The notes beneath the pieces are model-generated. The model did no database searches. It saw only the letters and a list, made by a program, of their open reading frames with translations, and was not told where the DNA came from. A stretch of 8,600 bases of DNA from Haloarculaceae archaeon (lineage in GTDB: Archaea; Halobacteriota; Halobacteria; Halobacteriales; Haloarculaceae), in assembly GCA_028274885.1 (NCBI GenBank), contig JAQCMX010000067.1, forward strand, positions 1-8,600, written 5' to 3'. Of the stretch, positions 5,482 to 8,600 are shown piece after piece (position 1 is the stretch's first letter; each line of letters starts with the position of its first letter). The translations under genes were made by a program, and so were the position numbers.

Positions 5482-5873
5482 TATGCGCCGCCGGCACCGC
5501 CGAGACCGCCGCCAGGTCCGCCACCCGGTCCGCCGCCAAGCATCTGCTGGAGGTCACTTTGCAGTTCCTCGAACTGCTCTTGAACGCGTCCTTCCTGTTT
5601 TTCCAGGGTCTCGACGCGGATCTCGAGGCTGTTGACGGTCTCCTCGAGATCATCCTGTGCGTCCTCGTAGTCAGTCTCGACCAGTAGCTCGCCGAGTTGC
5701 TGGTACATCGTCGTCTCGGGGTCGATGTCTTCGAGTTCTTCGAGTGCCGTCTGTGACTCCGTGAGCTGTGTCTCGGCCTGCTGTTTCTGTGCCGCAACCT
5801 CCTGTGCCGTCTCCTGCAGATCCTGGAGTTCCTCGAGTTTTTCCTGTGCTTCCGGTGGAAGATTACCCTGCAT
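5481..5873 (-). CDS. pfdB: Prefoldin subunit beta
   Basis: A 130-residue beta subunit of the archaeal hexameric prefoldin chaperone, which captures unfolded proteins and passes them to the thermosome. The pattern is clear: an N-terminal coiled coil (about 8-48, rich in Glu, Gln, Leu), a beta hairpin region around DPETTMYQQLGELLVETD (51-68) and a C-terminal coiled coil (about 70-112). It ends in an unusually Gly-rich tail (GGGPGGGP repeats, 113-130). I chose the ATG at 5871-5873 (MQGNLPPEAQ); the frame is open to 6164 but that part overlaps the permease gene and is not prefoldin-like. A TATA-like TTTAA lies 29-33 bases upstream, so it has its own promoter although same-strand genes precede it. 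The next gene, DUF3194, overlaps by one base. The alpha subunit is not in the window. Confidence 0.92.
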   Translation of the reverse strand: MQGNLPPEAQEKLEELQDLQETAQEVAAQKQQAETQLTESQTALEELEDIDPETTMYQQLGELLVETDYEDAQDDLEETVNSLEIRVETLEKQEGRVQEQFEELQSDLQQMLGGGPGGGPGGGLGGAGGA

Positions 5874-5901
5874 ACCAGTTAAGTCGTGATCCCACGTGTT
5901 A

Positions 5902-5906
5902 AACCC
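5902..5906 (-). promoter_or_regulatory. TATA-like box of pfdB-DUF3194
   Basis: TTTAA (in GGTTTAACACG on the minus strand) lies 29-33 bases before the pfdB ATG, consistent with a start a few bases upstream of the codon. It means pfdB need not depend on readthrough from the ABC genes. Confidence 0.45.
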
Positions 5907-5931
5907 ACGCATCTCCGGACGGCCGGGCTCT

Positions 5932-5946
5932 CGGAGCGACGCTCCG
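5932..5946 (-). terminator. Perfect hairpin after the permease stop
   Basis: CGGAGCG, a single base, then CGCTCCG: a 7-bp perfect palindrome starting 6 bases past the permease stop. With almost no loop the innermost pairs would open, giving a GC-rich hairpin. It could mark the 3' end of the ABC operon, but there is no T-run after it. A protein-binding dyad upstream of pfdB is the alternative. Confidence 0.3.
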
Positions 5947-5952
5947 GGCGGA

Positions 5953-6789
5953 TCAGTAGTCACCGAGTACGCCGAGCCGTCGCGCCCGCCGCGTTGCATA
6001 CGAAAACACGATGTACCCCCCCACGAGGTAGCCGACTGCGACACCGACGAGCAGACCGATGTCGGCAAGCCCGAACTCCCACAGCCGGACGCCGTCGACC
6101 ATAGCCCGCTGGAGCAGCGCGCTCCCGTGGGCCAGGGGGAGAAACCGTGTCCAGGGCGCGTCAAGCACCGGTGCGGATATCAACGCCACGAAACCGAACT
6201 GGAGCAGGTTCAGCCAGTTACCGATCCGTTTGTAGAGGACGGTGATCCCACCGGCCGCGAATCCGAGTCCGAGCACGGAGGTAATCGAGAACCCAGCGAC
6301 AGCGACGACCGTGATCGGGTCCAGACTGAGACGCGTACCGGTGAGCAACAGCATGATCGCCAGGATAATACCACTGGTGAGAAAGGTTCGGACTACCTTC
6401 GCAATCCCTTTTAAAAGCGCCACCGGCGCGAACCCGAACGGGGTGGTGATATGTCGCTCAAGTGTCCCCCACTGCACCTCGCTGCCGATATCGTTCGACA
6501 CTGATGAGTACGCCCCGACCGATAGCGTCCAGAGAAAATAACCGACAATGATGCCCTCCAGCGAGTCGGCCAATTCCTGTCCGGCCAACAGCCGCCCGCC
6601 GTAGAACAACACCCCAAAAAAGAACAACGCGACGACGATGCCCCCGATGGCGTTTGCGGGGTAGCGGACGAAAATCAGGTACTCGCGGTAGAGGACCGCC
6701 CGCGCGAGGTGGTAGTAGGTCGCCGGCCGCGGTTCGCCCTCGGGAAAACTGTCGCTCGTCGGTGTGTCGCCGCTTGCCTCTCCGCTCAT
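5953..6789 (-). CDS. ABC-2 type transporter permease
   Basis: A 278-residue integral membrane subunit of an ABC-2 type exporter. After a soluble acidic N-terminus (1-35) there are six hydrophobic segments at about 46-67, 78-98, 135-153, 159-186, 194-209 and 239-265. The coupling region after segment 2 reads GTLERHITTPFGFAPVALLKG (108-128, with one or two edges uncertain), the hallmark of this permease class, which contacts the ATPase. A positively charged C-terminus (ATRRARR) fits an inside location. Family members export drugs, polysaccharides or lipids; the substrate cannot be read here. The ATG at 6787-6789 overlaps the ATPase stop as ATGA, so the two are coupled. The stop is followed by a perfect hairpin and then pfdB. 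The protein is complete and shows no sign of decay. Confidence 0.9.
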   Translation of the reverse strand: MSGEASGDTPTSDSFPEGEPRPATYYHLARAVLYREYLIFVRYPANAIGGIVVALFFFGVLFYGGRLLAGQELADSLEGIIVGYFLWTLSVGAYSSVSNDIGSEVQWGTLERHITTPFGFAPVALLKGIAKVVRTFLTSGIILAIMLLLTGTRLSLDPITVVAVAGFSITSVLGLGFAAGGITVLYKRIGNWLNLLQFGFVALISAPVLDAPWTRFLPLAHGSALLQRAMVDGVRLWEFGLADIGLLVGVAVGYLVGGYIVFSYATRRARRLGVLGDY

Positions 6790-7847
6790 GGCGACCCCCT
6801 GCTCCCATCCTCGCCGTCCAACCCCATCCCGGTCAGGTTGACAAACACCTCCTCTAGATCCGGCTGGACGCTTTCGATGTGCTCGACTGTGATACCCGCT
6901 TTCCGAAGTGTGTCCATCAGGTCGTACAAGACATCGCCCGCGGCGGCAACCTCGACACGGGTGCGACCGGCGACCGACTCGACCGACCGGACATCGAACA
7001 GTCTCCGAAGGGTCGCGACCACCGCGTCGTCGATATCGGTACTTTCCACTCGGATGACGTCCCGGTCAGCGCCGGACAGCAAGGCTGCAACCGTGTCGTC
7101 GGCGACGATCTGCCCGTTGGCCATCATCACAACACGGTCACAGACGGCCTCGACGACAGCCATGTCGTGACTGCTGAGGACGATCGTGAGCCCCTCTTCG
7201 TCGGCAAGTCTGCGCAACTCCCGTCGGAGTCTCCGGGAGCTCTCGACATCGAGTCCGACGGTCGGCTCGTCGAGAAAGACCAGTTCTGCACCGCCGGCAA
7301 GCACACTCGCCAGTGACACCTTCTGTTTCATCCCCCTAGAGAGTTCTCGGACCGGGGTGTCGGCCTTTTTTTGGAGGTCGAACCGATCTAGCAACCGCTC
7401 GTGTCGCTTTGCCACCGAGTCCGGATCGATACCGTGAATCGTCGCAAAGTACCGAAGGTTCTCGCGGACCGTGAGCCGCCAGTAATCGTTGCGCGCGCCC
7501 TCTAACATCGCGTCGACGTCAGCGTACGCTGCCCGTCGGCCCGCAGACACGTCGGTACCAAAGACACGAACCGATCCCGCGTCCGGAATGACGATCCCGA
7601 GCGCACACTTGATTAGTGTGGTCTTGCCGGCCCCGTTCGGCCCCAGTAGCCCGACGACGGAGCCGTGCTTGACGCTCAGGCTCACATCGTCGACTGCCAG
7701 CACCCCATTCTCGTCACCTCCGAAGCGCTTCGAGACGCCCTCGACAGCAAGCGCGGCCTCGGCCTGGTCGTCGCTGGCCGTGCCGTGGTCCGCTACGCCG
7801 TCGGTCTCGCCTTTGTCTCGGTCTGTCGCCACACTCTCTGCCATCAT
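6786..7847 (-). CDS. ABC-2 type transporter ATP-binding protein
   Basis: A 353-residue ATPase that powers the permease encoded next to it. After an acidic leader of about 30 residues comes the ABC domain: Walker A GPNGAGKTT (69-77), a Q-loop region reading MLEGARNDYWRLTVRENL (114-131) with Glu where many ABC proteins have Gln, signature LSRGMKQ (169-175), Walker B LVFLDEPTVGLD (189-200) with catalytic Glu194, and the H-loop His227. The Glu form with NxYWRLTxRENL is usual for ABC-2 exporters of this type. Residues about 265-340 form the extra C-terminal domain of drug- and polysaccharide-type exporters. Two ATG codons stand in tandem; I chose the first (7845-7847) because a TATA box lies 22-29 bases before it. 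The longer open frame to 8066 overlaps gene debris and is not ABC-like. Substrate unknown. Confidence 0.92.
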   Translation of the reverse strand: MMAESVATDRDKGETDGVADHGTASDDQAEAALAVEGVSKRFGGDENGVLAVDDVSLSVKHGSVVGLLGPNGAGKTTLIKCALGIVIPDAGSVRVFGTDVSAGRRAAYADVDAMLEGARNDYWRLTVRENLRYFATIHGIDPDSVAKRHERLLDRFDLQKKADTPVRELSRGMKQKVSLASVLAGGAELVFLDEPTVGLDVESSRRLRRELRRLADEEGLTIVLSSHDMAVVEAVCDRVVMMANGQIVADDTVAALLSGADRDVIRVESTDIDDAVVATLRRLFDVRSVESVAGRTRVEVAAAGDVLYDLMDTLRKAGITVEHIESVQPDLEEVFVNLTGMGLDGEDGSRGSP

Positions 7848-7868
7848 TTTCAATAGGGGCTGAATGCA

Positions 7869-7876
7869 GATATATC
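7869..7876 (-). promoter_or_regulatory. TATA box of the ABC operon
   Basis: GATATATC lies 22-29 bases upstream of the first ATG of the ATPase gene, a textbook leaderless position. It sits only 10 bases beyond the stop codon of the acyl-CoA synthetase scrap, so the ABC operon begins right at the edge of the debris. Confidence 0.65.
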
Positions 7877-7885
7877 CGGGTCTGT

Positions 7886-8158
7886 CTATGACATACGAGG
7901 CCTTCGACTTGCAAACCGGTTTGTATCGCGTTGCATCTGTCCGAACGTGTGTTCCGTGTGACTCCCGTCGCCATGCTCGATGTACACCGCGACGTGGCCG
8001 TTGTCCCGGTTGGTCCACCGGCCGAGGGCGTAGGAGGCAATGTTGAACCGATCCGGCACCGACCACTCGAACGACTCCATCAACCGGTGGCAGCTGTCCC
8101 GCTCTCGTTCGTGGAAATAGTACGTATCGAGCTTGTAAGTGTTAGATATATTTTCTGA
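7886..8158 (-). pseudogene. N-terminal fragment of an acyl-CoA synthetase
   Basis: An open stretch on the minus strand reads like the first 70-odd residues of an AMP-forming acyl-CoA synthetase: KLDTYYFHERERD, then ESFEWSVPDRFNIASYALG, VAVYIEHGDG, and HTFGQMQRDTNRFAS. The wording VPxxFNxAxY, followed by VALY..E..G..xxYTFxxLQxxxNRxA, is typical of the haloarchaeal enzymes. The similarity stops after NRFAS, and the frame ends a few codons later at TAG (7886-7888). The adenylation core with its ATP-binding loop, the bulk of a protein of 500 residues or more, is missing. The upstream end is odd too: synthetase-like residues extend before the only ATG (8078-8080) to an in-frame stop at 8159-8161 without a normal start, although AATATATC at 8145-8152 is TATA-like. 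I read it as a remnant cut on its 3' side, probably when the ABC operon or a deletion arrived. Confidence 0.7.
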
Positions 8159-8187
8159 TCAATAGAACGTTTCCCGGTGTCAGCGGA

Positions 8188-8292
8188 TTACACGTGTAGG
8201 ATCAGATCCCGTGCTCGCTCGAAAGACTCCTGGGCATCCAGACTGTGACGCCACACCGTTTTCAGACCGAGCGCAGCGTCGCCAAGATACTC
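8188..8292 (-). other. Unrecognised open frame, possible gene remnant
   Basis: Downstream of pcc1, a 34-codon frame runs from just after a stop at 8293-8295 to TAA at 8188-8190. Its translation looks protein-like (for example LGDAALGLKTVWRHSLDAQ and SFERARDLI, a likely helix) and has haloarchaeal codon character. It lacks an ATG; the only standard start is a GTG at 8254-8256, which would leave 22 residues. I do not recognise the family. It may be the tail of a gene whose beginning was lost in the same event that truncated the acyl-CoA synthetase. It could also be chance, since GC-rich DNA gives long open frames. Confidence 0.25.
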
Positions 8293-8301
8293 TCAGGACC
8301 G

Positions 8302-8544
8302 TCAGGATGCCTGGCCGACAGTCTCAGCGACAGTTACGAGTGACAACCACGTGTTGAGACCAGCCCGCAGCGCCACGAGATCGTTGGCTTCGACCCGCAA
8401 CTCGACTGTCGCATCGTTCCGACTCATCGAGGTACGACTTCTGTCGTCGTCGATGTCACCGATTTCGGGGAGCAGTGCCCGTTCGACCCGCCGTGCGCTC
8501 GCGGGTGTGGCGTACTCGAAGCTAAGGACGGCTTCGTGTTCCAC
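8302..8544 (-). CDS. pcc1: KEOPS complex subunit Pcc1
   Basis: An 80-residue protein, the usual size of archaeal Pcc1, the dimerising subunit of the KEOPS complex. KEOPS (Kae1, Bud32, Cgi121, Pcc1) adds the threonylcarbamoyl group of t6A37 to ANN-decoding tRNAs in the cytoplasm; Pcc1 brings two complexes together and helps tRNA binding. The pattern fits: a first strand LSFEYATP, helix SARRVERALLPEI (16-28), central strands ATVELRVEANDLVALRAG (45-62) and a long C-terminal helix with NTWLSLVTVAETV (64-76). The start is a GTG at 8542-8544 that shares one base with the rpoP stop (TAGTG), so it is translationally coupled to rpoP. Its usual downstream partner pfdB is displaced by about 2.4 kb. The identification rests on size, pattern and this neighbour. 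Confidence 0.88.
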   Translation of the reverse strand: MEHEAVLSFEYATPASARRVERALLPEIGDIDDDRSRTSMSRNDATVELRVEANDLVALRAGLNTWLSLVTVAETVGQAS

Positions 8545-8600
8545 TATTCGACGTTGATCTCTTTGATATCGCGGCTTCGCTCCTTTAATAGGACGCGGTG
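8544..8600 (-). CDS. rpoP: RNA polymerase subunit P, C-terminal end (partial)
   Basis: The last 18 codons plus TAG of a minus-strand gene that continues past the right edge of the window. The reading is HRVLLKERSRDIKEINVE, the end of the archaeal RpoP (Rpb12-like) zinc-ribbon subunit of RNA polymerase; RpoP proteins characteristically finish with a basic R-[VL]-L-x-K-x-R stretch. The zinc-binding cysteines lie outside the window. The TAG stop overlaps the GTG of pcc1 by one base. The rpoP-pcc1 order is well known in archaea and supports both calls. Confidence 0.88.
   Translation of the reverse strand, partial: HRVLLKERSRDIKEINVE

Noticed and set aside
5874..6164. Upstream extension of pfdB
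   Set aside because: It overlaps the permease gene, is not prefoldin-like, and the TATA-like box at 5902-5906 marks the start further in.
6408..6417. CTTTTAAAAG palindrome inside the permease gene
   Set aside because: It falls on ordinary Leu-Leu-Lys codons in a coupling helix; no sign of a promoter with a gene behind it.
7848..8066. N-terminal extension of the ABC ATPase
   Set aside because: It crosses the TATA box and the acyl-CoA synthetase scrap, and reads as an antisense-like Arg/Gly-rich frame.
1..8600. CRISPR arrays, insertion sequences, integrases, tRNA or rRNA genes
   Set aside because: No direct-repeat/spacer pattern, transposase or recombinase motif, or tRNA/rRNA signature was seen anywhere in the window.

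Overview
The window is chromosomal DNA from a haloarchaeon (class Halobacteria). The sequence is GC-rich and the proteins are acidic with many Asp and Glu residues. Genes are preceded by archaeal TATA boxes about 22-35 bases upstream of the start codon, as expected for leaderless transcripts. The gene set is archaeal: a separate GMP synthase glutaminase subunit, an archaeal-type (R)-citramalate synthase, prefoldin beta, the KEOPS subunit Pcc1 and RNA polymerase subunit P.

Left part (1-1800), all minus strand: guaA (glutaminase subunit), a 52-residue zinc-ribbon micro-protein, a gene-free stretch of about 430 bases rich in inverted repeats, and an HNH-type Cys/His protein. Middle part (1882-3939), plus strand: a DUF192 protein, then (R)-citramalate synthase, which makes the precursor of 2-oxobutyrate for isoleucine synthesis. 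It converges on the minus-strand block.

Right part (3967-8600), all minus strand, in transcription order from the right edge: the last codons of rpoP, pcc1 (1-base overlap), a region of gene debris with an N-terminal scrap of an acyl-CoA synthetase, a two-gene ABC-2 transporter (ATPase, then permease, ATGA overlap), pfdB with a DUF3194 gene (TAATG overlap), then a bifunctional-nuclease-family (BFN/DUF151) gene followed 2 bases later by a HAD hydrolase. In many archaea rpl37ae, rpoP, pcc1, pfdB and DUF3194 lie side by side (recalled from general knowledge, not checked here). Here an ABC cassette plus debris, about 2.3 kb, separates pcc1 from pfdB. This looks like an insertion or rearrangement in a conserved information-processing operon.

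Most genes are familiar housekeeping families. The least explained parts are the structured gene-free stretch at about 900-1106 (two large stem-loops and a plus-strand terminator-like hairpin, a candidate non-coding RNA), the debris at 7886-8292, the zinc-ribbon micro-protein and the HNH protein.
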